This document shows, in pieces, positions 6,688-13,380 of a stretch of DNA of 13,670 nucleotides (its first letter is position 1; each line of letters opens with the position of its first letter). Where the stretch lies: the NCBI GenBank assembly GCA_049323615.1, contig JBMOPD010000014.1:1-13670 (forward strand), written 5' to 3'. Under the pieces are notes generated by a model. That model searched no databases. It saw only the letters and a list, made by a program, of their open reading frames with translations, and had not been told where the DNA came from. This DNA comes from JBMOPD01 sp049323615 (GTDB lineage: Bacteria > Bacillota > Desulfotomaculia > Desulfotomaculales > Desulfocucumaceae). A program made the translations under genes and the position numbers.

Positions 6688-8919
6688 TCAAAAAATTTTT
6701 TTCTTTCCGGACTCCTTGAAGGCTGATTCGAATTGTTCCAGGGTTATTAAAACCGCCCTGGGTTTGCTTCCCTCATAGCCGCCCACAATGCCCCTTCTTT
6801 CCATTATGTCTATCAGCCTGGCCGCCCGGGCATACCCGATATGCAGCCTCCTCTGCAGCAGCGAGATTGAAGCGTGGCCGGTTTCAATGAAAATCTCCAC
6901 CGCCCGGGGCAGCAGATCATCTTCAAAATTATCCTCGGGATTCGCCCTGTATAACTCTCCGGCAATAGTTTCGTCGTACACCGGTTCGGCCTGCCTTTTC
7001 CAAAAGGAAACCAGGTTTTCCACCTCCCGGTCGGAAAGGTAGGCCCCCTGGACCCGGATGGGTTTTGGCGCGCCCACCGGGAAAAAGAGCATATCGCCCT
7101 TCCCCAGCAGCTTCTCGGCCCCCCCCATATCCAGAATGGTCCTGGAATCCACCTGCGAAGAAACGGCGAAGGAAATCCGGGAGGGTATGTTGGCCTTGAT
7201 CAGCCCCGTGATCACGTCAACCGAAGGCCGCTGGGTGGCGATGACCAGGTGGATGCCCGCCGCCCTGGCCATCTGGGCCAGCCGGCAGATGGAATCTTCC
7301 ACGTCGGCGGGGGCCACCATCATTAAATCGGCCAGCTCATCTATAATTATTATTATGAAGGGAAGCGGGCCGCTGATATTGTCCCTTTTCCCCGAGGCAT
7401 TATTGTACCTTGTAATGTCACGGACACCGGCGGCGGCGAAGAGTTCATACCTGTACTCCATTTCCTTCACCGCCCAGCGCAGGGCGGTGGCCGCCTTTTT
7501 GGGATCGGTCACCACCGGCGAGATCAGGTGCGGTATCCCGTTATAGGTGGTCAGCTCCACCATTTTGGGGTCAATGATCAGTATTTTAACCTGATCCGGA
7601 GTGGCCTTGAACAGTATGCTGGCTATCATTGTGTTCAGGCACACGCTTTTGCCGGAACCGGTGGCCCCGGCGATAAGCAGGTGGGGCATCCTGGTAAGGT
7701 CGGCCACGATGGGATTGCCGGCTATGTCCTTACCCAGTGAAACCGTCAGCCTGGAGGTGGCCGCCCTGAATTCCTCCGACTCCAGCAGTTCCCTGAGGTG
7801 CACCATGGTTATTTCAACATTGGGCACCTCTATTCCCACCGCCGCCTTGCCCGGAATGGGGGCTTCAATCCTGACGTCCGGGGAGGCCATGCTGAGGGCG
7901 ATGTCATCGGCCAGTCCCACAATCCTGCTCACCTTTATCCCGGGCGGAGGGTGTATTTCATACCTGGTAATGGCCGGTCCCCTGGACACCTGGGTGACCT
8001 TGGCCTTGACCCCGAAATTCTCCAGGGTTTCCTCCAGGATTTTGATATTCTCGGTAATATCCTTGTTGCTGCGAAAATTTTTACCTTTTACAGGCCTGGC
8101 AAAAAGGGATAAGGGGGGAAGCTTGTACTCCCCCTGCGAACGGGGCCTGCCCTCCGCACCGGCCGCTTCCTCCTCGTCTTCCAGGCTTTCCAGGCCGTAT
8201 TCCCCCGTCCTTACCAGCCTCAGGACCGGCGCCCGGCCCCCGCGGTTACTTCCGGGAGGTTCAGGATTTGCACCCCTGGCAATAGGCCCGGCCGGTTGAA
8301 TGACGTCCTCCGCCCCCCCCATCTGGGTATGGTCGATAATCACCGGGGAATCGTCATTTTCCGGGTTTTCCTCAATAAAAAGGAAATCGTTCAGCCCGTT
8401 TTTCAACCGGCGCAAAAACCTGCGGATTGCCTCAAAGAGCACCCCCGCCACCGCATAAAGGGGTGCGTTGATACAGAGGAGAATACCGGTCAGTGTAAAT
8501 GCGGCCACGATTATAACGGTGCCCGCCATGCCAAAGGACTTATAACACAGGAAATAAAGGGTGGCCCCCAGTATTCCGCCTCCCCTTCCGTCAATCCCTC
8601 CTTTCCACCCGCTTTCCGGCGACACGATAATATGCAGCACGGTGAGGGCCGCGAAAAACAAAATGAGACCTCCCCATGCCCGGCACGGTGTCCCAAACCT
8701 GGTGCCCCTGATCAGTTTTATGCCCCAGAAGGCCATCAGGAAGGGAAACAGGAATCTCCCCTCACCGGTCAGCAGCCTGAGAGCTTTTTCGATAATAAAA
8801 GCAAGCGCCCCCACCGAGGGGTTAAAAAGGCAGACTGTTCCCAGCAGGGCCAGTGCGAGCAAAAAAATGCCCAAAATTTCCTGCCTCAGGTAGATGTCAG
8901 TCTGCTTGGGTATTTTCAC
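6688..8919 (-). CDS. ftsK: DNA translocase of the FtsK/SpoIIIE family
   Basis: 743 aa. Septum-located ATP-driven motor that pumps chromosomal DNA during division, or into the forespore if it is the SpoIIIE of this organism. The N-terminus has four or five membrane spans (about 13-35, 54-70, 81-99, 113-150). A short acidic, Pro/Gly-rich linker (about 180-270) separates it from the motor. The motor has Walker A GATGSGKS (418-425), Walker B FIIIIIDE (Asp527-Glu528), ATQRPSVDVITGLIKANIP (561-579) and a C-terminal winged-helix gamma domain (about 670-727) that reads orientation sequences. GTG start seven bases after GGGAGGG; its own promoter overlaps a dyad. The linker is short, as in Bacillus SpoIIIE rather than E. 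coli FtsK. Whether it acts in division, sporulation or both cannot be told here. Confidence 0.95.
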   Translation of the reverse strand: MKIPKQTDIYLRQEILGIFLLALALLGTVCLFNPSVGALAFIIEKALRLLTGEGRFLFPFLMAFWGIKLIRGTRFGTPCRAWGGLILFFAALTVLHIIVSPESGWKGGIDGRGGGILGATLYFLCYKSFGMAGTVIIVAAFTLTGILLCINAPLYAVAGVLFEAIRRFLRRLKNGLNDFLFIEENPENDDSPVIIDHTQMGGAEDVIQPAGPIARGANPEPPGSNRGGRAPVLRLVRTGEYGLESLEDEEEAAGAEGRPRSQGEYKLPPLSLFARPVKGKNFRSNKDITENIKILEETLENFGVKAKVTQVSRGPAITRYEIHPPPGIKVSRIVGLADDIALSMASPDVRIEAPIPGKAAVGIEVPNVEITMVHLRELLESEEFRAATSRLTVSLGKDIAGNPIVADLTRMPHLLIAGATGSGKSVCLNTMIASILFKATPDQVKILIIDPKMVELTTYNGIPHLISPVVTDPKKAATALRWAVKEMEYRYELFAAAGVRDITRYNNASGKRDNISGPLPFIIIIIDELADLMMVAPADVEDSICRLAQMARAAGIHLVIATQRPSVDVITGLIKANIPSRISFAVSSQVDSRTILDMGGAEKLLGKGDMLFFPVGAPKPIRVQGAYLSDREVENLVSFWKRQAEPVYDETIAGELYRANPEDNFEDDLLPRAVEIFIETGHASISLLQRRLHIGYARAARLIDIMERRGIVGGYEGSKPRAVLITLEQFESAFKESGKKKIF

Positions 8920-8927
8920 AGCATTTC

Positions 8928-8956
8928 CCTCCCATGGTAAATTATAGCATGGGAGG
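8928..8956. repeat. perfect 9-bp dyad over the ftsK -10 box and SD
   Basis: CCTCCCATG (8928-8936) and CATGGGAGG (8948-8956) are exact inverted repeats with an 11-base spacer that contains the -10 hexamer. Arm centres are 20 bases apart, about two helical turns, as for a dimeric repressor operator. No T-run follows on either strand, so it is not a terminator. Confidence 0.65.
8941..8949 (-). promoter_or_regulatory. extended -10 promoter of ftsK
   Basis: On the minus strand TGCTATAAT (8941-8949) is a complete extended -10 element without a convincing -35 box. Transcription would start near 8934, directly before the SD GGGAGGG (8927-8933), leaving a leader of only about 15 bases. Confidence 0.55.
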
Positions 8957-9004
8957 TCTGTTTTTTATGCACTTTTTTACCATTTTTATTCTGAATTCTG
9001 GCTA

Positions 9005-9802
9005 CTAAAACAGCCCCTGCCCCCTGGATGAGGCCAGCAAAATCACCCCTGCCCCGATGATAAAACGGTAAATAACAAATATGGCGAAACTGTTTGTCAT
9101 CAGGAAGCGGAGCAGGAATTTAATGGCCAGATATCCCACCACCGCGGAAACAATAATTCCTGCCGCGAAAGGAACGGTAAAATCCGCGGGGGTCAGGTTG
9201 TTGACCTGCACCAGGCCTGCTCCCACTATGATCGGTGTGGAGAGAAGGAACGAAAACCGGGCCGAGGCTTCCCTGTCAAGTCCCAGCAGCCGCCCCGCCG
9301 TCATGGTGATGCCGGACCTGGAAACCCCGGGAATCATGGCAAAGGCCTGGGAGATACCGATCCAGATACTTTCTTTCCAGCCCACCTGGTGCAGACCCTT
9401 TTTGGCCGGAGCCAGCCTGTCCGCCAGGTAGAGAAAAATTCCCATTACAATCAACATTATTCCGATCAGCATGGGGTTCCTGAATACCGTGGAAATATAA
9501 TCCTCAAACAGGAAGCCAAAGGCCGCCCCCGGCACCGTTGCCGCCACAAGATACCAGAACATCCGGCCCTCAATGGTTCTCCGGTTGAAAAACCCGTCCC
9601 GGGCCATTATGATCCAGTCCCGCCAGAAAAAGGACAGGACGGCCACCAGGGTTCCTAAATGCAGGGCAACATCAAAGGCCAGGCCGGGATCCCGCCAGCC
9701 AAAGACCCACGGCGTCAATACCAGGTGCGCCGAACTGGAGATAGGCAAGAATTCGCCAAGGCCCTGAACAAGCCCCATGATTACTGCTTCAAAAAACGAC
9801 AT
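9005..9802 (-). CDS. uppP: undecaprenyl-diphosphatase UppP (BacA)
   Basis: 265-aa polytopic membrane enzyme that dephosphorylates undecaprenyl pyrophosphate so the lipid carrier can be reused in peptidoglycan synthesis; extra copies give bacitracin resistance. The first conserved block QGLGEFLPISSSAHL (13-27) contains the (E/Q)xxxE motif (Gln13, Glu17), the serine cluster and His26. The second, PGVSRSGITMTAGRLLG (158-174), carries the conserved Arg162. Several further hydrophobic spans reach to the C-terminus; length is normal. The ATG at 9802 lies only five bases downstream of the 3' end of a group II intron. Before splicing there is no SD in front of it; after splicing UGGGGUGAU would stand seven bases before AUG. 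Transcription presumably starts beyond the intron, near 11739. It lies upstream of ftsK, which has its own promoter. Confidence 0.95.
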   Translation of the reverse strand: MSFFEAVIMGLVQGLGEFLPISSSAHLVLTPWVFGWRDPGLAFDVALHLGTLVAVLSFFWRDWIIMARDGFFNRRTIEGRMFWYLVAATVPGAAFGFLFEDYISTVFRNPMLIGIMLIVMGIFLYLADRLAPAKKGLHQVGWKESIWIGISQAFAMIPGVSRSGITMTAGRLLGLDREASARFSFLLSTPIIVGAGLVQVNNLTPADFTVPFAAGIIVSAVVGYLAIKFLLRFLMTNSFAIFVIYRFIIGAGVILLASSRGQGLF

Positions 9803-9883
9803 CCCATGTCGAGTAGGCGCTCGACTTCCACCTCACTTTTCAATGATAAGTTGAATGTGAGAAGGCCGCCTACGCCCCTCACA

Positions 9884-9916
9884 GAACCCAACGTGCCCTA
9901 TTAAGGCATTGGGCTC
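9884..9916 (-). ncRNA. group II intron domain V
   Basis: On the minus strand a 9-bp outer stem, GAGCCCAAT with GTTGGGTTC, contains the AGC catalytic triad. It carries a two-base AC bulge and a short GCCT-type inner stem with a small loop: the standard 33-34 base domain V fold. It is followed by TGTGAGGGG, the usual J5/6 region. The maturase stop is 12 bases upstream. Confidence 0.85.
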
Positions 9917-9928
9917 TTCATATAAACC

Positions 9929-11221
9929 TTACGCAGCTTGCCAGATGTTCACATATATCCTCGGTTCCGCTATCGGGTGCTTTTCTAGGAGCATCCTGTA
10001 CCGCCTCCACGTCAGATATGCCCTCTGGCTGCGCCTCGTCAATGTCTTATAGAGCGCAATCCTGATGTAGCGGTAGAATTTCAGAAGTCCCTCGTAATTG
10101 CCGGAAATACCGTAGTACCTGTAATGCCCCACCAGTTTCTTGTTCAAAAGTTCTATTGTATCGGATGGCTTACCATGGATGTTCTCTTTAAGCCACTCCT
10201 TAACGTTCTGCTTCTTTGCTTTCAGTTTCTTCTTGCTGGTGCGGTGCAATACCGTGTATTTCCCCGTCAGCGTTTCTCCGTTGATGTGGGTAAATCCCAG
10301 AAAGTCAAAGGTGTCTGTCTTGCCGTCAGCACTGTGCAGCTTCGCAAATCTGCCGAATCGGATTATCTTGCTCTTGTCCTTCGCCAGCTCCAGATTGAAT
10401 TTCTTCAGCCTTGCATCCAGCGCTGCATAGAAAGCATTTGCCTCGTTCTCATATTGGAACATGCAGATAAAGTCGTCGGCGTATCTGACGATGTGCGCCT
10501 CGCCCTTGCACTGCTTCTTTACCACCTTGTCAAACCACATATCCAGCACATAGTGCAGATATACGTTTGCACAAACCGGCGAAATCAGCCCGCCCTGGGG
10601 CGTTCCCCTGTCGCTCTCGTGGTACTTCATGTCCTCCATGATGCCCGCTTTCAGAAACCGCTTGATGTACCGCAGAAAGTTCTTGTCCGCTATATCATGC
10701 TCCAGAAATCTCATCAGCCACTCATGGTCTACGTTGTCGAAGAACCCCTTTATGTCCGCATCGACTATGAAGTTTATCTTCTTGGTCATTATCAGCTGAT
10801 TTACCTCTCTTATCGCCTGATGACAGCTCTTGCCCTCCCTGAACCCGTAGGAGAAATTGTAGAACTTCCCCTCGTATATCTGGTCGAGCACCTTCCGCAT
10901 TACTCCCTGCACCAGTTTGTCCTCGTATGCAGGTATCCCCAGCGGCCTCTTCTTGTCGCTTCCCGCCTTGGGTATGTACGTCCGTCTTACCGCCTGCGGC
11001 CTGTAGCTGAACGCTTTCATTCTGGTGAGCAGGTCGTCTATGTTCGCTTCGAGGTTCTCCCCATAGGCTTCCTTGCCCACGCCGTCTATACCCGTGGCCT
11101 TGCCTTTCTGCTGCAGCTTGTGTTCTTCAATCAGGTTTTGCTTGTTCACATAGTGCATCAGCGTCTGCACTCTCTTGTGTTTCTCTGCTTGCTGCGCTAT
11201 TCTTTCGAACGCATTTGCCAT
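9929..11221 (-). CDS. ltrA: group II intron-encoded reverse transcriptase/maturase
   Basis: 430-aa multifunctional protein that helps the intron RNA fold and splice and copies it into DNA during retrohoming. Reverse-transcriptase blocks are in order: KRPLGIPAYEDK (91-102), SYGFREGKSCHQAI (124-137), DADIKGFFDNVDH (154-166), GTPQGGLISP (206-215), catalytic YADD (247-250) and FDFLGFTH (305-312). A maturase (domain X) region follows: LNKKLVGHYRYYGI (359-372) and KFYRYIRIALYKTLTRRSQR (381-400). It ends without an HNH endonuclease domain, so insertion would rely on replication-fork or single-stranded targets, as for other endonuclease-less classes. ATG start six bases after GGAGGTGG (11228-11235). 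The frame is intact with all catalytic Asp residues. The symbol is generic for intron-encoded proteins. Confidence 0.93.
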   Translation of the reverse strand: MANAFERIAQQAEKHKRVQTLMHYVNKQNLIEEHKLQQKGKATGIDGVGKEAYGENLEANIDDLLTRMKAFSYRPQAVRRTYIPKAGSDKKRPLGIPAYEDKLVQGVMRKVLDQIYEGKFYNFSYGFREGKSCHQAIREVNQLIMTKKINFIVDADIKGFFDNVDHEWLMRFLEHDIADKNFLRYIKRFLKAGIMEDMKYHESDRGTPQGGLISPVCANVYLHYVLDMWFDKVVKKQCKGEAHIVRYADDFICMFQYENEANAFYAALDARLKKFNLELAKDKSKIIRFGRFAKLHSADGKTDTFDFLGFTHINGETLTGKYTVLHRTSKKKLKAKKQNVKEWLKENIHGKPSDTIELLNKKLVGHYRYYGISGNYEGLLKFYRYIRIALYKTLTRRSQRAYLTWRRYRMLLEKHPIAEPRIYVNIWQAA

Positions 11222-11745
11222 CTTCTGCCACCTCCAGTGTGGCTGATGTTTTGTCCTAAGAACGGTTTACATGTCCGCCCCTTCCCTCCACCGTCATTAC
11301 CGGCTTCTTTGGTACTATGAGCGAATCCGACTCCTTGCATACCGTTTCTCCCGCCTTGGACGAAATGCTCCTTGTGCGGAAAATACTCTTTCGAGAATAT
11401 GCAAGGCCTCCCAGGTACGCTGTGAATAACAATCTCATGCTCGCCATGCTCTCAGACCCCGGTGAAACCCGTTTGTTCTCGCCTCTATCGACCAAACGTT
11501 ATTGCCTGCTGCCGAGGTGAAGGCATCGGCTTTCACTTTGTATAATCTAACGGGGCTCTATCACTTCACGCTTTCGCATTACGGCTCGCATGGTTTCCTG
11601 CCTACGCTTAAACCTTACCTCACGGCTTTGGCTCCAAGGCTGGATAACGGCGGCTGGCTGGGCCTTACCGTGCCGGCTTCCCACCGGCTATATTCACAAC
11701 GCCGAACTGGCGCACCACCCCATGGATTATATAGTGAACTTAATT

Positions 11746-11754
11746 ATTATAGCA
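11746..11754 (-). promoter_or_regulatory. promoter for uppP, upstream of the intron
   Basis: On the minus strand TGCTATAAT (11746-11754) is a perfect extended -10 element; TTGTAA (11771-11776), 19 bases further up, is a possible weak -35. The start near 11739 would give a 5' exon of about 24 bases that contains both intron recognition sequences, which splicing requires. The TATAAT at 11726-11731 is less suitable, because starting from it would leave IBS2 untranscribed. Confidence 0.6.
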
Positions 11755-11839
11755 CAGACTGCCTGCCTTTTTACAAGCAACTAAATCACTTATTATGTAT
11801 ATGTTTAACTTCCAATACCAATCAATTTTAAAACAGTGG

Positions 11840-11868
11840 TTTACCTTCCTGCAAATATTGGTTATAAT
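11840..11868 (+). promoter_or_regulatory. promoter of the 102-aa gene
   Basis: TTTACC (11840-11845), a 17-base spacer and a perfect TATAAT (11863-11868). Predicted start near 11875, leaving a leader of about 26 bases with the SD AAGGAG (11884-11889). It diverges from the uppP promoter about 100 bases away. Confidence 0.65.
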
Positions 11869-11900
11869 ACATTAAAACCCTAAAAGGAGCTGTATTATCG

Positions 11901-12209
11901 GTGGCATTTGAAGTTTACAGACCAAGAGGAGAGAAACAGGAAAAGGCCCCTATAGTGTCATTATCAAAAACCTCTATCGTTCTAAATAATGTTGCCAGGG
12001 AAAAACTGGCAGCAAACAGAATAGAAATAGCTTATGACCGGGATACTAAAACTATTCGCATAAGAGCGGTAGAAGATGGAGGTATGGAAATAAGGAAAAC
12101 AAAAGTATTTGGAAAGGGCTTTTTTAATCAATTTAACATTACTGCAAAAGGCAAATTTGAAGCAAAGTATAACCCGGACGAAAAGGCACTGTACGTAAAA
12201 CTTGCATAA
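11901..12209 (+). CDS. protein of unknown function (102 aa)
   Basis: I recognise no characterised family. GTG start at 11901, eleven bases after AAGGAG; no better start exists. The sequence is rich in alternating beta-strand patterns: APIVSLSKTSIVLNNVAREKL (18-38), then IEIAYDRDTKTIRIRAV (41-57), TKVFGKGFFNQFNI (67-80) and KFEAKYNPDEKALYVKLA at the end. It is soluble, strongly basic and without Cys or membrane segments. The pattern (strand, short helix, strand-turn-strand, GKGFF motif) suggests a compact beta-rich fold, perhaps a nucleic-acid or regulatory domain, but this is only an impression. It has its own promoter and a strong terminator, so it is transcribed alone. Confidence 0.82.
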   Translation: MAFEVYRPRGEKQEKAPIVSLSKTSIVLNNVAREKLAANRIEIAYDRDTKTIRIRAVEDGGMEIRKTKVFGKGFFNQFNITAKGKFEAKYNPDEKALYVKLA

Positions 12210-12230
12210 CCCGCAAAGGCGGGTTTTTTT
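12208..12230 (+). terminator. intrinsic terminator of the 102-aa gene
   Basis: A 7-bp stem, AACCCGC (12208-12214) with GCGGGTT (12219-12225), around a 4-base loop and followed at once by a T-run. The stem begins inside the stop codon. Confidence 0.9.
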
Positions 12231-12430
12231 ATTTGCTTACAGAAAAAATTATTGCATGACAGGGCGGCCGGGTTAATAAAAATATACCGGAGGATATTGC
12301 CGGGAAAAGCAGGTCAGATCATTGTATCTTTTTCATACAAATAAAATCTTGCTCATTCTGGCTTTTTCTTTGCTTTACTTTTTAATGAAACTGTGATAAC
12401 TTATCATTCAAAGGAGGGGGAAAATTCTCC

Positions 12431-12544
12431 GTGGAATCTGAGATAGGCTTCCTATTACTGGGTATGGCGCCTATGGTTATCGTTATATCAGTCTTTTACC
12501 TGGTTTTCGGAAAAAAAGAAAATATCTGGCCAAACGAAAATTAG
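12431..12544 (+). CDS. 37-aa single-span membrane peptide of unknown function
   Basis: GTG start at 12431 behind a strong purine SD (AAAGGAGGGGG, 12410-12420), with a spacing of 10-13 bases that is slightly long. The peptide begins MESEIGFLLLG, has one hydrophobic stretch (about residues 6-26), then FGKKE and an acidic/polar tail ending NIWPNEN. The positive-inside rule suggests the N-terminus outside and the KK side in the cytoplasm. A clean terminator begins eight bases after the TAG, and the unit is bounded upstream by another terminator, so it looks like an independent small-protein gene. No clear sigma-A promoter was found in the 200 bases upstream. Function unknown; similar tiny membrane peptides often modify transporters, sensors or the spore membrane. 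Confidence 0.6.
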   Translation: MESEIGFLLLGMAPMVIVISVFYLVFGKKENIWPNEN

Positions 12545-12551
12545 AACCTCA

Positions 12552-12581
12552 GCCGCTGTTAGACAGCGGCCTTTATTTTTT
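12552..12581 (+). terminator. intrinsic terminator of the 37-aa gene
   Basis: A perfect 8-bp stem, GCCGCTGT (12552-12559) with ACAGCGGC (12563-12570), a 3-base loop and the run CTTTATTTTTT after it. Confidence 0.88.
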
Positions 12582-12608
12582 CATAGTGGGGAAATGAAAG
12601 GGTTTTTT

Positions 12609-12660
12609 AATCCCCCGTAGAATGGTAATATGTACATATTTTACCATTATAAGGGGGGTT
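12609..12660 (+). promoter_or_regulatory. long inverted repeat with the SD of the 237-aa gene in its 3' arm
   Basis: AATCCCCC (12609-12616) pairs with GGGGGGTT (12653-12660, one G-U). AATGGTAA (12621-12628) pairs with TTACCATT (12641-12648). The 4-by-4 internal segment (GTAG/ATAA) can add two more pairs. The loop is a self-complementary TATGTACATA. The SD AAGGGGGG lies in the 3' arm, eight bases before the TTG start, so folding would hide it. It may equally be a DNA operator; which one depends on where transcription begins, and I found no convincing promoter. Confidence 0.55.
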
Positions 12661-12666
12661 ATTATT

Positions 12667-13380
12667 TTGAACTTTGACCGGTTCAGGGAGTCCATAATAC
12701 ACGTACAAAAAATGGCCGACAATTTCACAGCCTTGAAAAGGGAAGAATTGTCGGAGTTGAACAGGCTGAACACAGAATGCATCTCCTTGCACAAAGAAAT
12801 AGTAAAATCCTTTTCGTCACTGGTTGATGAAATAGAAAACGGGCTTACCCTGCTGCTTGACCGCCTTGACCAGATAAAAAAAGACCTGGCCAAAACCTCG
12901 GGACCCGAAGGTACCCTGGGAGATATACTGCAGCTGGAACCGGCATGGCGCCAGGCCGATGCCCTGCGCAACAATATCCGGGAGATACTTGGCCCCGGCC
13001 CTCAAGACCCGGCCCGGCAGGCTGAATCCGGCCAGGATAATCTTCCCAATGCTGAACCCCCCAAGGAATCCAAGGCTGTCCGGGAATTAATCGGACTGGC
13101 CCGGGAAGAAGCCGCTGTGGCCGTGGAAAAATCTACAGCAGCAGTGAAAACAGAAAAGAAGGACGGCCGGGAAAACAGCCAGGACAACAAAAAGCCGGCT
13201 GAAACAAAGAGTATTGTGCAAAAGGGGCAACAGCAAAAAAAGGACCAGAAACTTACCCCGCCCGCAAAATCACCGGCGCCTCTCGTTATGAATAAAAATC
13301 TCGGGGAAGCTGAAAAAAAACTGGTTGAGGAAATCACAAAAAACATTGAAATGATAAAAAGCAGCAAGAAAAAAATATAA
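12667..13380 (+). CDS. coiled-coil, charge-rich protein of unknown function (237 aa)
   Basis: No family recognised. I place the start at TTG 12667, eight bases after AAGGGGGG. An in-frame ATG at 12622 falls inside the inverted repeat with no SD and would add an unlikely leader. The N-terminal 75 residues are a heptad-like helix with many Leu, Glu and Lys (ALKREELSELNRLNTECISLHKEIV, then LLLDRLDQIKKDLAK), likely a coiled coil. From about residue 115 the chain is low complexity, rich in Pro, Ala, Lys, Glu and Gln and probably disordered. A short final helix (EAEKKLVEEITKNIEMIKSSKKKI) closes it. There is no signal peptide, membrane span or catalytic motif. The architecture suits a scaffold or a nucleoid- or envelope-associated protein, but I cannot assign one. 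Confidence 0.78.
   Translation: MNFDRFRESIIHVQKMADNFTALKREELSELNRLNTECISLHKEIVKSFSSLVDEIENGLTLLLDRLDQIKKDLAKTSGPEGTLGDILQLEPAWRQADALRNNIREILGPGPQDPARQAESGQDNLPNAEPPKESKAVRELIGLAREEAAVAVEKSTAAVKTEKKDGRENSQDNKKPAETKSIVQKGQQQKKDQKLTPPAKSPAPLVMNKNLGEAEKKLVEEITKNIEMIKSSKKKI

Larger units (their letters stand above)
9808..11715 (-). mobile_element. complete group II intron inserted in the SD of uppP
   Basis: A 1908-base ribozyme retroelement. The 5' end GTGCGCC (11715 downward) fits the GUGYG consensus. The maturase ORF lies in the middle, domain V at 9884-9916 and a domain VI-like stem near the 3' end CTACTCGAC (9816-9808), with a candidate branch-point A seven bases from the end. Recognition pairs agree with these borders. 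Exon TATAATC (11725-11731) is the exact complement of intron GATTATA (11541-11547; EBS2). Exon GGGGTG (11716-11721) pairs with intron CACCTC (11514-11519; EBS1) with one G-U. EBS2 lies about 20 bases 5' of EBS1, as is usual. No terminator hairpin precedes the site, so it is unlike typical class C insertions. All parts appear intact, so it may still splice and move. Confidence 0.88.

Noticed and set aside
7601..8940. Several frames of 100-230 codons opposite ftsK
   Set aside because: They are shadows of the high-GC ftsK coding strand; the FtsK motor motifs fix the true strand.
8928..8956. ftsK dyad as a terminator of uppP
   Set aside because: The loop is 11 bases and no T-run follows on either strand; an operator reading fits better.
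10124..11320. Long open frame (398 codons) on the plus strand opposite the maturase
   Set aside because: It is a shadow of the reverse-transcriptase gene, which has all catalytic motifs and an SD. The antisense product has no recognisable domain.
12622..12666. ATG at 12622 as the start of the coiled-coil gene
   Set aside because: It sits inside the inverted repeat with no SD, while TTG 12667 has AAGGGGGG at eight bases.
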